Positions 1-7,161 of a DNA stretch of 17,964 nt are shown piece after piece. This stretch comes from an uncultured Peptococcaceae bacterium (GTDB lineage Bacteria > Bacillota > Peptococcia > Peptococcales > Peptococcaceae), in assembly GCA_958451915.1 (NCBI GenBank), contig CAUDRX010000030.1, forward strand, positions 1 through 17,964, given 5' to 3'. Under the pieces are notes generated by a model. That model was given only the letters and a program-made list of their open reading frames with translations, had not been told where the DNA came from and did not search any database. Position numbers and translations under genes: made by a program. Position 1 is the stretch's first letter; each line of letters begins with the position of its first letter.

Positions 1-12
1 GGCAGCGTGATG

Positions 13-20
13 TAAGGAGG
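13..20 (+). promoter_or_regulatory. Ribosome binding site of atpC
   Basis: TAAGGAGG is a near-perfect anti-16S match 8 bases before ATG 29. It decides the start, because the longer in-frame candidate GTG at 20 overlaps the site itself. Confidence 0.85.
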
Positions 21-28
21 TGGCCACC

Positions 29-442
29 ATGGCAGAAAAACTGCTGAAGCTGGAGGTCGTTGCTCCTGACCACCAAGCGCTCGCCATCGACGTACAGAGC
101 GTCGTCGTCCGCACCCCGGAAGGTGAGATCGGCTTCCTGCCAAACCATACCCCGCTTATCGCCGCCCTTCGTCCGGAGATCGTGCGCTATGTGGATATGG
201 ATGGCAAACAAGGCTACATCTTCGTCGGTGGTGGTTTCGTGGAAGTCAACAACAACCACGTCACCATCCTCTCGCCAAGTGCCGAGACCGCCGATCAGAT
301 CGACTTTGACCGCGCCGAACGCGCCAAGCAGCGCGCCGAAGAGCGCCTTGCGCACAAGCGTGAAGGCAACGTCGACGTCGTCCGTGCCGAAGCTGCCCTC
401 TATCGCTCGATCGAGCGTCTGAAGATGAAAAAATATCTTTGA
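29..442 (+). CDS. atpC: F1Fo ATP synthase epsilon subunit
   Basis: This is the epsilon subunit of the F1 central stalk. It couples rotation to catalysis and restrains ATP hydrolysis at the cytoplasmic face of the membrane. The 137-residue product has the usual family length. Residues 1-85 form the beta-barrel domain, with the family motif GEIGFLPNHTPLI at about 32-44. Residues 90-137 form the charged C-terminal helical hairpin, rich in Arg, Ala and Glu and ending in KMKKYL. I chose ATG at 29 because TAAGGAGG at 13-20 lies 8 bases upstream; the in-frame GTG at 20 is inside that ribosome site. The bases before it hold stop codons (8-10 or 13-15) and are probably the last codons of the preceding atp gene, presumably atpD, but too little is present to say. 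It is the last gene of its operon, followed by two terminators. Confidence 0.96.
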   Translation: MAEKLLKLEVVAPDHQALAIDVQSVVVRTPEGEIGFLPNHTPLIAALRPEIVRYVDMDGKQGYIFVGGGFVEVNNNHVTILSPSAETADQIDFDRAERAKQRAEERLAHKREGNVDVVRAEAALYRSIERLKMKKYL

Positions 443-447
443 TATGC

Positions 448-480
448 AAAGCGCTGTCTCACTGGGACAGCGCTTTTTTT
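448..480 (+). terminator. Intrinsic terminator 1 of the atp operon
   Basis: An 11-bp perfect stem (448-458 with 466-476) encloses a 7-base loop. The T-rich 3' arm runs into an uninterrupted T tract ending at 480. It starts 5 bases after the atpC stop codon, so it marks the end of the ATP synthase operon. Confidence 0.93.
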
Positions 481-485
481 GTGCC

Positions 486-510
486 AGACCGCCTGAAGGC
501 GGTCTTTTTT
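486..510 (+). terminator. Intrinsic terminator 2 of the atp operon
   Basis: An 8-bp perfect stem (486-493 with 498-505) has a TGAA tetraloop and a T tract to 510. It lies 5 bases after the T tract of the first terminator, making a tandem arrangement that should give near-complete termination. Confidence 0.92.
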
Positions 511-586
511 GTGTCATTAAAAATTTTTTCTGCACAAAATGGCAACTATGTTGCGCGTACGATGGAAGAAAGGCGGGAGGAACGTT

Positions 587-649
587 ATGTCCGGCAATAT
601 CTCGGGATTTGCGCAGGATACGCCTGTGTTCCAAAGAGACAAAATATGA
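587..649 (+). CDS. Possible 20-residue leader or vestigial peptide
   Basis: The ATG at 587 sits 7 bases after GGGAGG (574-579), a ribosome site as strong as those of the real genes here. The reading frame gives 20 residues, beginning MSGNISGFAQ and ending QRDKI, then TGA. I recognise no family. Its stop overlaps the ATG of a second short frame (646-780) by four bases (ATGA), the arrangement of translationally coupled genes. It lies upstream of the TATAAT promoter candidate for the SLH gene, so it is probably not on that transcript. It could be a real small protein, a leader peptide, the relic of a decayed gene, or chance. Confidence 0.25.
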   Translation: MSGNISGFAQDTPVFQRDKI

Positions 650-780
650 AGTTCGTAAATAAATGGATAATTATGCGCGACAACTGGCTTTTAAATGCAC
701 AAGCTTTGGCGTATAATGAGGGCAACAGCCGGTGGCAGCGCGCGATGCCCGTCCGCGTGCCGCTGGAACATCGCGCATGA
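646..780 (+). CDS. Possible 44-residue small protein
   Basis: A 44-residue frame starts at ATG 646, overlaps the previous short frame by four bases, and stops at 778-780. The product is basic and aromatic near its N-terminus (starting MKFVNKWIIM), with no hydrophobic segment long enough for a membrane helix and no family I recognise. It has no ribosome site of its own, so it would depend on coupling. A TATAAT box at 712-717 lies inside it, which argues that this stretch is regulatory rather than coding. The same frame is open back to about 439, through both terminators, which also suggests chance. Confidence 0.15.
   Translation: MKFVNKWIIMRDNWLLNAQALAYNEGNSRWQRAMPVRVPLEHRA
689..717 (+). promoter_or_regulatory. 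Promoter candidate for the SLH surface protein gene
   Basis: A consensus -10 hexamer TATAAT lies at 712-717. The -35 is weak (TTTTAA at 689-694, 17-base spacer, three matches of six). Predicted transcription start is near 724, leaving a leader of about 130 bases before the GTG at 856. It follows two terminators, so the surface gene needs its own promoter somewhere in this gap. Confidence 0.45.
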
Positions 781-841
781 AAGGAGCGGATGCGGAGGCA
801 CAGGACCACAGAAAAGGAACACCACAGCGAACGAATGGAAT

Positions 842-849
842 TAGGAGGA
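842..849 (+). promoter_or_regulatory. Ribosome binding site fixing the GTG start of the SLH gene
   Basis: TAGGAGGA precedes GTG 856, with 7 bases between the AGGAGG core and the start codon. Starting there puts a textbook signal peptide at the N-terminus. An in-frame start at 790 would place 22 extra charged residues before it. Confidence 0.85.
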
Positions 850-855
850 AATAAC

Positions 856-3800
856 GTGAAACATAGAAAAAGTAAACGCATCATGAGCGCCCTGCTCGCG
901 ATGACGATGTGCGTCACCCTTTTCCCAGCCGGCGCCTTCGCAGAAAATGCAACCGCAAATGCTCTGCTAGAGCCAGTGAATGGTGTGATCACCCTGACCG
1001 AGGACGTGACGTTGAGTGACGCTTATACCGTCGATGAGGGTGAGACATTGACCATCGATCTGAATGGCTATAAGATCACCAATGCAGATGGCAAAGATAC
1101 GATCGTTAATAAAGGGACGTTGACCATCAAAGACAGCGGCACATCAGGTAAACTGATCAATAATGCCTCGGGCCATTCTGCATTACAAAATGAGCCTGGT
1201 GCGACAGCAACCATTGAAAGTGGGAGCATTCATAAGACCAACAGCGTGAATAGTAGTGATTTTTATGTCATTACAAACCATGGGACTTTGACCATCAATG
1301 GTGGTTCTGTTACGAGCGAGAGTTCTAATTCGAGTGCGATCGAAAATGGTTGGTACACGCCAAGTCAGAATACCACGAAAACATATGCACGACTCACCAT
1401 CAACGGCGGCGAAGTCAGTTCTCCGAACGCTTCTGGTGGATTGTACACGCTGAAAAACGATGACTACGGCATTATGGAAATAAATGGCGGTACATTTTCT
1501 AATACCACCGCCGGAGCAGGCACCGTGTTGAACTGGAATGAATTGACTATTAATGGCGGTACGTTTAACGCAACAAATGCAGCCATTGCAACAATGGCCG
1601 AATCCAGTGACGCAGATTCAACTGTTCCAAAACACGAGTATGAAAAAGGTTCAACCATGATCAAGGGCGGGACCTTTACAGGAATCTTAGGAACTGATGA
1701 ACAATATGGCAAGGCCATCCGTGTTGTTGTAACCGGTGGGACTTTCTCTTGTGATGTGAGTGGCGTGGTTGCGGAAAACTACGAATGCGTGCAGGACGGC
1801 GATCATTGGAAAGTCCAGCCATTGGAAGACAAGCTCGTTGTCACTCCATCGACAGATGAAGGAAAGGTCAGCGCATCCATGGAAGGAACCTATGTTGGCG
1901 CTGACACCACCATCGACGATGGCACGGAAGACGGCAGCAGCGATTCCAACGTGACGAACAGTGGCGTTACAGTTGATATCACGACAACGGAAAACAATGC
2001 CACTTCTGCATCGCTCTCAGTGACGGCGGACACGGCGAAGTCGTTGGCAGCGAACAGTGCGCCAAGCCTGAGCGTTGTGACGGACCTCGGCACGGTGGCC
2101 CTCGATGAGACGGCTCTTGCCAAGTTTGCAGACGTGAGCGCACCGGTGGTCATCAGCGTGGCGAAAGACAGCACCGCCAGCGGCGAGAATGTCGCAGCGG
2201 CCTACACCGTCTCCGTCACCTCGAATGGCAGCGCGCTGCTTCCGGATGGTGCGGCCGACAATGGCACCGTCACCATCACCGCACCTGTCGCGCAGACCGG
2301 CCTCCAGCCATGGTACGTCGTTGACAGCGCTGACAGCACCATCTATGTGGAGAAGCTCCCTGTCGTCGCAAGCACCGATGATAGCCTCACATTTACCATC
2401 GGTCACCTTTCAAAGATCCAACTGCTGAAAGCGGATCCTGAGCGCACCGCCATCGCTTCCATCACGACGACCGATGGCAGTAAGACTTACTACACCACGG
2501 CGGCTGAGCTCCAGAACGCCGTTCAGAACGCCACCGCTGGCGATGTCATCGATCTGCTCGCTGATGTCACCGCCGAAAATCCTGCCGGCAGCGGCATCAC
2601 CGCTGTCTTCCATGTGAACGCCGGTGTCACCATCAACGGCAATGGCCACACGCTTGCTTACAGTGGTACGGATGTTATCAACCACATCATCAACGTCAAT
2701 ACCAACGCCGACAATACCAGCATCAATGACCTCGTCATCGATGCCACAGGCGCAAAGTACGGCGTCCAGTTCTACTGCACCAACGGCGGCAGCCTCAATG
2801 ACGTCACCATCAACAACGGTTCCTACGCCGCCGTCAACATCAACGGCGCCCAGAACGTCACCATCACAGACAGCACCCTCAACCCATCCGGCTACGCCAA
2901 CATCGACTACAGCATGGGCTCTGGCGTCACCAGCATCCCAAGCGTTGCCCTCGATAACGTCTCCATGAAGAACCGCATCTACCAGGTCTGGGTCGATGAG
3001 ACCACCGTCGCCAACATGAAGGCACAGATGGGCGATTCCCCAAGCAACAACGATGTCATGGATGAGATCACCTCCAGCATCGATTACACCAGTCCAAACG
3101 GCGGCAGCCTCCAGGTCACCGTCCGTTATGAAAAAGGTGGCACCCCAGAGACCGGCAACATCGAAAGCAGCTACCAGCCGCCATACACCGGTGACCACAA
3201 CTACGCCGTCACCGTCGCCAGGACCGAAAATGGCAGCGTCACCCTCGACAAAGCCGACCAGTACGCCAACGCCGGAGAGACCATCACCTTCACCGTCACC
3301 CCAGACAAAGGCTACAGCATCGACAAAGTGACCGTCACCCAGGGCAGCAAAGCCATCGACGTCACCGACAACAGCGACAGCACCTACAGCTTCACCATGC
3401 CAAAAGGCCCAGTCACCATCACCGTCACCTTCACAGAAAGTGACCAGCCAGAGCCAACCCCAGAACTGCCATTCACCGACGTTCATGAAGACGACTGGTA
3501 TTACCAGAGCGTCCTCTACGTCTACAATGAAGGCCTCATGACCGGCACCGCAGCAGACACCTTCTCCCCAGACCTCACCACCACCCGCGGCATGATCGTC
3601 TCCATCCTCCACCGTCAGGAAGGAGAACCAGCCGCCAGCAGCAACGCCAGCTTCAGTGACGTAACAAGCGGCGCCTACTACGAAGACGCCGTGAACTGGG
3701 CCGCAGCAGAAGGCATCGTCAACGGCTACAGCGACAGCGCCTTCGGGCCAAATGACGCCATCACCCGCGAACAGATGGCCGCCATCCTCATGAACTACGC

Positions 3801-4008
3801 CCAGTATAAAGGACAGGATGTCAGCGCCCGCGCCGACCTCAGCGCCTACAGCGACGCCGAAAGCGTCAGTGCCTGGGCCGAAGAAGCCATGAGCTGGGCC
3901 AATGCAGAAGGGCTCATCAACGGTATGAGCGATACTGAGCTCGCACCAAAGGGCCATGCCACCCGTGCGCAGGTCGCAGCCATCCTGCAGCGTTTCCTTG
4001 CTGAATGA
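856..4008 (+). CDS. Secreted beta-helix surface protein with three SLH domains
   Basis: This 1050-residue exported protein probably attaches non-covalently to secondary cell-wall polymer through its SLH domains. Residues 1-29 are a signal peptide: a Lys/Arg-rich start, a hydrophobic core and an AFA cleavage site. From about 45 to 300 there is a right-handed beta-helix-like region with recurring NGGTF-type turns near 144, 180, 207, 230, 266 and 291. A Thr/Ser-rich stretch follows. A second beta-helix-like region runs from about 555 to 700, with a repeated INGNG/ITDST pattern. A bacterial repeat domain at about 783-862 begins YAVTVARTENGSV. Three SLH domains lie at about 872-920, 931-985 and 995-1050, carrying TTRG, ITRE and ATRA versions of the SLH signature. 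I see no catalytic motif; adhesion or glycan binding is inference. The gene is a single-gene unit between terminators. Base composition shifts within it. Confidence 0.92.
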   Translation: MKHRKSKRIMSALLAMTMCVTLFPAGAFAENATANALLEPVNGVITLTEDVTLSDAYTVDEGETLTIDLNGYKITNADGKDTIVNKGTLTIKDSGTSGKLINNASGHSALQNEPGATATIESGSIHKTNSVNSSDFYVITNHGTLTINGGSVTSESSNSSAIENGWYTPSQNTTKTYARLTINGGEVSSPNASGGLYTLKNDDYGIMEINGGTFSNTTAGAGTVLNWNELTINGGTFNATNAAIATMAESSDADSTVPKHEYEKGSTMIKGGTFTGILGTDEQYGKAIRVVVTGGTFSCDVSGVVAENYECVQDGDHWKVQPLEDKLVVTPSTDEGKVSASMEGTYVGADTTIDDGTEDGSSDSNVTNSGVTVDITTTENNATSASLSVTADTAKSLAANSAPSLSVVTDLGTVALDETALAKFADVSAPVVISVAKDSTASGENVAAAYTVSVTSNGSALLPDGAADNGTVTITAPVAQTGLQPWYVVDSADSTIYVEKLPVVASTDDSLTFTIGHLSKIQLLKADPERTAIASITTTDGSKTYYTTAAELQNAVQNATAGDVIDLLADVTAENPAGSGITAVFHVNAGVTINGNGHTLAYSGTDVINHIINVNTNADNTSINDLVIDATGAKYGVQFYCTNGGSLNDVTINNGSYAAVNINGAQNVTITDSTLNPSGYANIDYSMGSGVTSIPSVALDNVSMKNRIYQVWVDETTVANMKAQMGDSPSNNDVMDEITSSIDYTSPNGGSLQVTVRYEKGGTPETGNIESSYQPPYTGDHNYAVTVARTENGSVTLDKADQYANAGETITFTVTPDKGYSIDKVTVTQGSKAIDVTDNSDSTYSFTMPKGPVTITVTFTESDQPEPTPELPFTDVHEDDWYYQSVLYVYNEGLMTGTAADTFSPDLTTTRGMIVSILHRQEGEPAASSNASFSDVTSGAYYEDAVNWAAAEGIVNGYSDSAFGPNDAITREQMAAILMNYAQYKGQDVSARADLSAYSDAESVSAWAEEAMSWANAEGLINGMSDTELAPKGHATRAQVAAILQRFLAE

Positions 4009-4038
4009 TGTGCGTGGCTGACGCGTCAAGCGTTTTTG

Positions 4039-4078
4039 CAAGCCTGAAAGACTTTTTGTCTTTCAGGCTTGTTTTTTT
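4039..4078 (+). terminator. Intrinsic terminator of the SLH gene
   Basis: A 14-bp perfect stem (4039-4052 with 4058-4071) has a five-T loop and seven Ts after it. It lies 30 bases after the stop codon and is among the strongest terminators in the window. Confidence 0.95.
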
Positions 4079-4426
4079 GTGCGTAGGCCCAGGCATCGGG
4101 AGACGGAGCGGTGTACGAAAAAACAGAAATGGAATGTTTGCTGTTGTAATTTTTAGACACTTTAAATGCCAAAATGGCTGAAAGGGGCAGTGTCTTGCTG
4201 TTTTTCAGAGAAAGAAAGCGGTTGCTTACTTTTGATTTTTAAGTGATTGTATAAAAACGCAATCTTGGCAAAATATGCAGAAAGGACAAAATATGAGTAA
4301 TGAGGGCCGTTTTAAAAAACGGAAAAATGGCTTAACATAGACATCTTCTAGGCATTCCGCAGGCGGGATCGATGGCGCGCTATTGATAAAAATTTATCAT
4401 GGTTCTGTAAATCGTTCTCCAAGGAA
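4079..4426 (+). other. AT-rich non-coding region upstream of the nuo promoter
   Basis: No credible gene lies in these 348 bases on either strand. The stretch is clearly more AT-rich than the flanking genes. It contains a bulged stem (4155-4160 with 4190-4195, extended by 4167-4170 with 4186-4189), a short palindrome CCGTTTT/AAAACGG (4307-4322), and the dyad at 4383-4400 annotated separately. A TATAAA at 4250-4255 has no well-spaced -35. I recognise no known riboswitch or small RNA. Regulation of the nuo operon is the likely role of at least the 3' part. Confidence 0.6.
4383..4400. promoter_or_regulatory. Dyad resembling a Rex-type redox operator
   Basis: TTGATAA, four bases, then TTATCAT forms an inverted repeat that is perfect over 4384-4399. 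The 7-4-7 layout with TTG...AA half-sites resembles operators of Rex, the NADH/NAD+-sensing repressor of energy genes in Gram-positive bacteria, though the centre of each half-site differs from the common TTGTTAA or TTGTGAA. It lies 26 bases upstream of the -35 candidate, not over the promoter, which weakens the case for simple repression. It could instead be an FNR-like site or a chance AT-rich palindrome. Confidence 0.3.
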
Positions 4427-4455
4427 TTGTATTTAATTAAAAAATAGTGCATAAT
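4427..4455 (+). promoter_or_regulatory. Promoter candidate of the nuo operon
   Basis: The -35 TTGTAT (4427-4432) and the -10 CATAAT (4450-4455) are separated by exactly 17 bases; the hexamers match the vegetative consensus at four and five positions. Predicted transcription start is near 4462, giving a leader of about 83 bases before nuoA. The strong terminator at 4039-4078 isolates it from the upstream gene, so an operon promoter is required here. Confidence 0.6.
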
Positions 4456-4470
4456 ATAGTAGATATAAAA

Positions 4471-4517
4471 GGCATCCTTATGCCCAAAATTCCGTCTGTG
4501 CGATTTCTCACAGACGG
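4471..4517 (+). promoter_or_regulatory. Two hairpins in the nuoA 5' leader
   Basis: A small hairpin GGCAT-CCTT-ATGCC (4471-4484) is followed by a 9-bp perfect stem (4492-4500 with 4509-4517) with an 8-base loop. The second is followed by GAAAAATG rather than a T tract, so it is not an intrinsic terminator. It ends 13 bases before the nuoA ribosome site (GGGGAGG, 4531-4537). Plausible roles are mRNA 5' stabilisation or binding of a regulator; this is inference. Confidence 0.45.
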
Positions 4518-4544
4518 GAAAAATGATATAGGGGAGGTTTTAAG

Positions 4545-4904
4545 GTGAATGATGGATTATGGATCATCCTGCTCTTCGTAGCGCTGGCGTTGGTCCTGAC
4601 CTGTGCTGGTATCGGTGTGAGCCTTCTGCTCAGTCCGCATTACTACCACAGCAAGGAACAGCGTGAGACGTTTGAGTGCGGGATCGACACGGAAGGATCT
4701 GCCTGGGTCAATTTCCGTATCGGGTACTACATGTATGCACTTGTATTCCTATTGTTTGACATTGAAACTGTATTCTTCTTTCCTCTGGCCCTCGCATTTC
4801 AGAGTGTAGGGATGTTCCCGGTGCTCGCTGGGACGCTCTTCCTCGTGATCTTGTGCGTCGGTCTGTGGTATGAATGGAAGGAGGGCGCGCTCGAATGGAA
4901 ATAG
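4545..4904 (+). CDS. nuoA: Complex I subunit A (membrane)
   Basis: NuoA is a small membrane subunit at the junction of the membrane arm and the Q-module. The 119-residue product has three predicted membrane helices, at about 5-29, 62-83 and 91-110. The conserved ECG motif sits in the first loop at residues 44-46, and the conserved acidic pair D72 and E74 (FDIET) lies in the second helix. The start is GTG 4545 with GGGGAGG seven bases upstream. It is the first gene of the operon nuoABCDHIJKLMN, and its last ten bases overlap nuoB. Confidence 0.96.
   Translation: MNDGLWIILLFVALALVLTCAGIGVSLLLSPHYYHSKEQRETFECGIDTEGSAWVNFRIGYYMYALVFLLFDIETVFFFPLALAFQSVGMFPVLAGTLFLVILCVGLWYEWKEGALEWK
4878..4885 (+). 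promoter_or_regulatory. Ribosome binding site of nuoB, inside nuoA
   Basis: AAGGAGGG lies inside the end of nuoA, nine bases before ATG 4895. It rules out the in-frame ATG at 4874, which is upstream of the site. Confidence 0.8.
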
Positions 4905-5485
4905 ATAAGGTGCGTTTTGACGAAGAACACATGCCAACGTCGGAAGGCTGGAGCCCTTCCACGCGGATCTCGCCGGTCACGGACTATCTGCGCAACACAA
5001 ACCCTACGCAGGCAGAACTTGACCGTTGTGTGGTCCTGACGACGATCGACAAGGTGCTCAACCAGGGGCGCAGCCGTTCCTTCTGGCCGGTCACCTTCGG
5101 TCTGGCCTGCTGCGCGATCGAAATGATGTGCTCCGGTGGTGCGCGCTTTGACCTGGCGCGTTTTGGGTACGAAGTATTCCGTCCATCGCCACGTCACGCG
5201 GACCTGATGATCGTCGCCGGTACGGTGACGAAGAAGATGGCGCCGCTGATCAAGCGTATCTACGAAGAGATGGCGGAACCAAAGTATGTCATCGCGATGG
5301 GCAACTGCGCCGTCAGCGGTGGTCCTTTTGCCGGCGGCTATTCGATGGTCAGCGGTGTCAAGGAATTTTTGCCGGTCGATGTCTATCTGCCGGGCTGCCC
5401 ACCACGTCCGGAAGCATTGTTTGACGCCTGCCTCAAGCTCAAGGACCGCGTCAACGACCCAACGATCGTAGAGAGAGAGAGGTGA
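4895..5485 (+). CDS. nuoB: Complex I subunit B, carries the N2 cluster
   Basis: NuoB holds iron-sulfur cluster N2, the last cluster before quinone, at the Q-module/membrane interface. The 196-residue product has the adjacent cysteine pair C72-C73 in FGLACCAIEM, then C138 in GNCAVSGG and C168 in PGCPPRPE, the complete set of N2 ligands. About 45 residues precede the conserved core, longer than minimal NuoB proteins. The start at ATG 4895 is set by AAGGAGGG at 4878-4885. The gene overlaps nuoA by ten bases and is followed at once by nuoC, so translation is probably coupled. Confidence 0.97.
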   Translation: MEIDKVRFDEEHMPTSEGWSPSTRISPVTDYLRNTNPTQAELDRCVVLTTIDKVLNQGRSRSFWPVTFGLACCAIEMMCSGGARFDLARFGYEVFRPSPRHADLMIVAGTVTKKMAPLIKRIYEEMAEPKYVIAMGNCAVSGGPFAGGYSMVSGVKEFLPVDVYLPGCPPRPEALFDACLKLKDRVNDPTIVERER

Positions 5486-5490
5486 GGGGC

Positions 5491-5919
5491 GTGCTCAAAG
5501 AACAGATCATGAATGTCATCCCTGCGCTGAAAGAAGAGGAAGACGATAAGACCACGGCCTTCACGGTCGACCGCGAGGAATTTGTCCAGGCGATCATCGA
5601 TCTGGCCAACAAATGCGGCTACGATGCCCTGCTGGACCTCTGCGCCGTCGAATATCCGGATGATATGGTCGGCGTCTACAACCTCATGAACCTCGAGGAC
5701 ATGGATATGATCCGTGTTTCCGTGCATATCCCGAAAGACGACCTCTGGCTGCCATCTCTGGACAGCGTTTTCAAAGCCGCCTACATCCTGGAACGTGAGA
5801 GCTATGACCTCATGGGCGTGGAGTACAAGGGCCATCCGGACCTGCGCCGCATCTTCCTGGCAGACGACTTTGTCGGTCACCCGCTCCGCAAGGATTACGA
5901 GAACCACGTGAGAAAGTAA
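5491..5919 (+). CDS. nuoC: Complex I subunit C (30 kDa-type)
   Basis: NuoC is a peripheral Q-module subunit that packs against NuoD and NuoI. The 142-residue product carries the family signature in order: ERE at 101-103, DLMG at 106-109, GHPDLRRI at 114-121 and GHPLRKDY at 129-136. It is separate from NuoD, unlike the fused NuoCD of E. coli. I prefer GTG 5491, because AGAGG at 5478-5482 is well spaced from it; GTG 5482 is in frame and would add three residues and overlap nuoB, so the exact start is uncertain. The N-terminal part is shorter than in many relatives. Confidence 0.93.
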   Translation: MLKEQIMNVIPALKEEEDDKTTAFTVDREEFVQAIIDLANKCGYDALLDLCAVEYPDDMVGVYNLMNLEDMDMIRVSVHIPKDDLWLPSLDSVFKAAYILERESYDLMGVEYKGHPDLRRIFLADDFVGHPLRKDYENHVRK

Positions 5920-5937
5920 AGGGGAAGGGGGAAAACG

Positions 5938-7146
5938 ATGAGTATCTATGAACCACAAGGTCGCTACGCCGATTCTGAGGCGCAGACGATCGAAGAACTG
6001 ATGCAAAAGCAGCAGGAGCTGCAGAATCTCACTCAGGACAAGAAGCCATCTGAGACCTATATCATGAATATGGGCCCACAGCACCCTTCGACCCACGGGG
6101 TATTCCGAGCCAAGCTGACGATGGACGGCGAAAAGGTCGTCGGCTGTCAGAACGTCTGCGGCTATCTGCACCGCGGCATCGAAAAACTCTGCGAAGACCG
6201 CACCTGGGCACAGGTCGTGCCATACACCGATCGTCTCGACTACCTTTCCTGCATCCTCAATGAATGGGGCTACTGCATGGCTGTCGAAAAGCTCATGGGT
6301 GTGGAAGTACCGGAACGCGGCGAATACGTACGCGTCATCATCGGTGAACTGCAGCGTATCGCCCACCACTTGGTCTATCTCGCCTGCATGGCGCTCGACT
6401 TCAACGGCTACACTGTCTGGATGTACATGTTTCGCGAACGTGAAAAAGTCTTCGATCTGCTCGAAGCTTACAGCGGCAGCCGCATGAACAACCACGCTTT
6501 CCGCATCGGCGGGGCGCCAACACCACTGCCAGAGGGCTTCAAAGAAAAGCTCACGAAATGGCTGGACGAATTCCCGGATGCCCTCAAGGACTTCCAGAAC
6601 GTCCTCAACGGCAACGAGATCTTCCTCGCCCGTACCAAGAACGTCGGCGTCATCGATGCAGAGATGTGCAAGAACTACGGCGTCTACGGCGCCAACCTGC
6701 GCGCGGCCGGCCTCAAGCTCGACCTGCGTAAGGACAAGCCTTACAGCGTTTACGACCGCTTCGATTTTGAAGTGCCAGTCGGCGAACAGGGCGACTGCTA
6801 CGACCGCTACATGCTGCGTTACTGGGAGATGGAAGAATCTGCCAAGATCATCCGCCAGGCCCTGGAACAGATGCCGGACGAAGGCCCTACCATGGGCAAG
6901 GTGCCAAAGATGATCAAAGTTCCTGCCGGCAGTGCTTATGCACAGCTCGAAGGCGGCATGGGCTGGCTCGGTTTCTACGTCGTTTCCGACGGCGGCACCA
7001 AGCCATACCGCGTGCGCATCCATGCGCCTAGCATGATGAGCGTCTTTGCGCTGCAGGACATCGTCGGCGTCGAAGACATGTTCATGCAGGATTACGTCGC
7101 AGCCCTGGCATCGGTCGATATCGTACTCGGTGAAGTAGACCGTTAA
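5938..7146 (+). CDS. nuoD: Complex I subunit D (49 kDa-type, quinone site)
   Basis: NuoD forms the quinone-reduction pocket with NuoB. The 402-residue product has GPQHPSTHG at 46-54 and TDRLDYL ending near 103. H53 and Y102 are 49 residues apart, the same spacing as the quinone-contacting His38 and Tyr87 of the Thermus subunit, so both residues are in place. LHRGIEKL at 77-84 and REREK around 166 are also conserved. The first ~40 residues are a polar Glu/Gln-rich extension. The start is ATG 5938 with AAGGGGG six bases upstream. A quinone-type acceptor is inferred; the sequence does not say which quinone. Confidence 0.97.
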   Translation: MSIYEPQGRYADSEAQTIEELMQKQQELQNLTQDKKPSETYIMNMGPQHPSTHGVFRAKLTMDGEKVVGCQNVCGYLHRGIEKLCEDRTWAQVVPYTDRLDYLSCILNEWGYCMAVEKLMGVEVPERGEYVRVIIGELQRIAHHLVYLACMALDFNGYTVWMYMFREREKVFDLLEAYSGSRMNNHAFRIGGAPTPLPEGFKEKLTKWLDEFPDALKDFQNVLNGNEIFLARTKNVGVIDAEMCKNYGVYGANLRAAGLKLDLRKDKPYSVYDRFDFEVPVGEQGDCYDRYMLRYWEMEESAKIIRQALEQMPDEGPTMGKVPKMIKVPAGSAYAQLEGGMGWLGFYVVSDGGTKPYRVRIHAPSMMSVFALQDIVGVEDMFMQDYVAALASVDIVLGEVDR

Positions 7147-7161
7147 AGGGGGTAATTATTC

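Noticed and set aside
439..780. A 113-residue frame starting inside the atpC end
   Set aside because: It reads through two intrinsic terminators and has no ribosome site at its start; only the short frame from 646 was kept, at low confidence.
790..855. An upstream in-frame start for the SLH protein
   Set aside because: It would put 22 charged residues before the signal peptide; GTG 856 has the ribosome site.
2410..4041. A 543-residue minus-strand frame across the SLH gene
   Set aside because: It mirrors repetitive ACC/GTC codons of the plus-strand gene, giving a low-complexity Val/Gly/Asp product, and no ribosome site or promoter is evident.
4222..4255. TTGCTT and TATAAA as an earlier nuo promoter
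   Set aside because: The spacer is 22 bases and there is no extended -10, so the 4427-4455 pair is much better.
5383..7023. A 546-residue minus-strand frame across nuoB, nuoC and nuoD
   Set aside because: It is antisense to three motif-complete genes and has no initiation signals.
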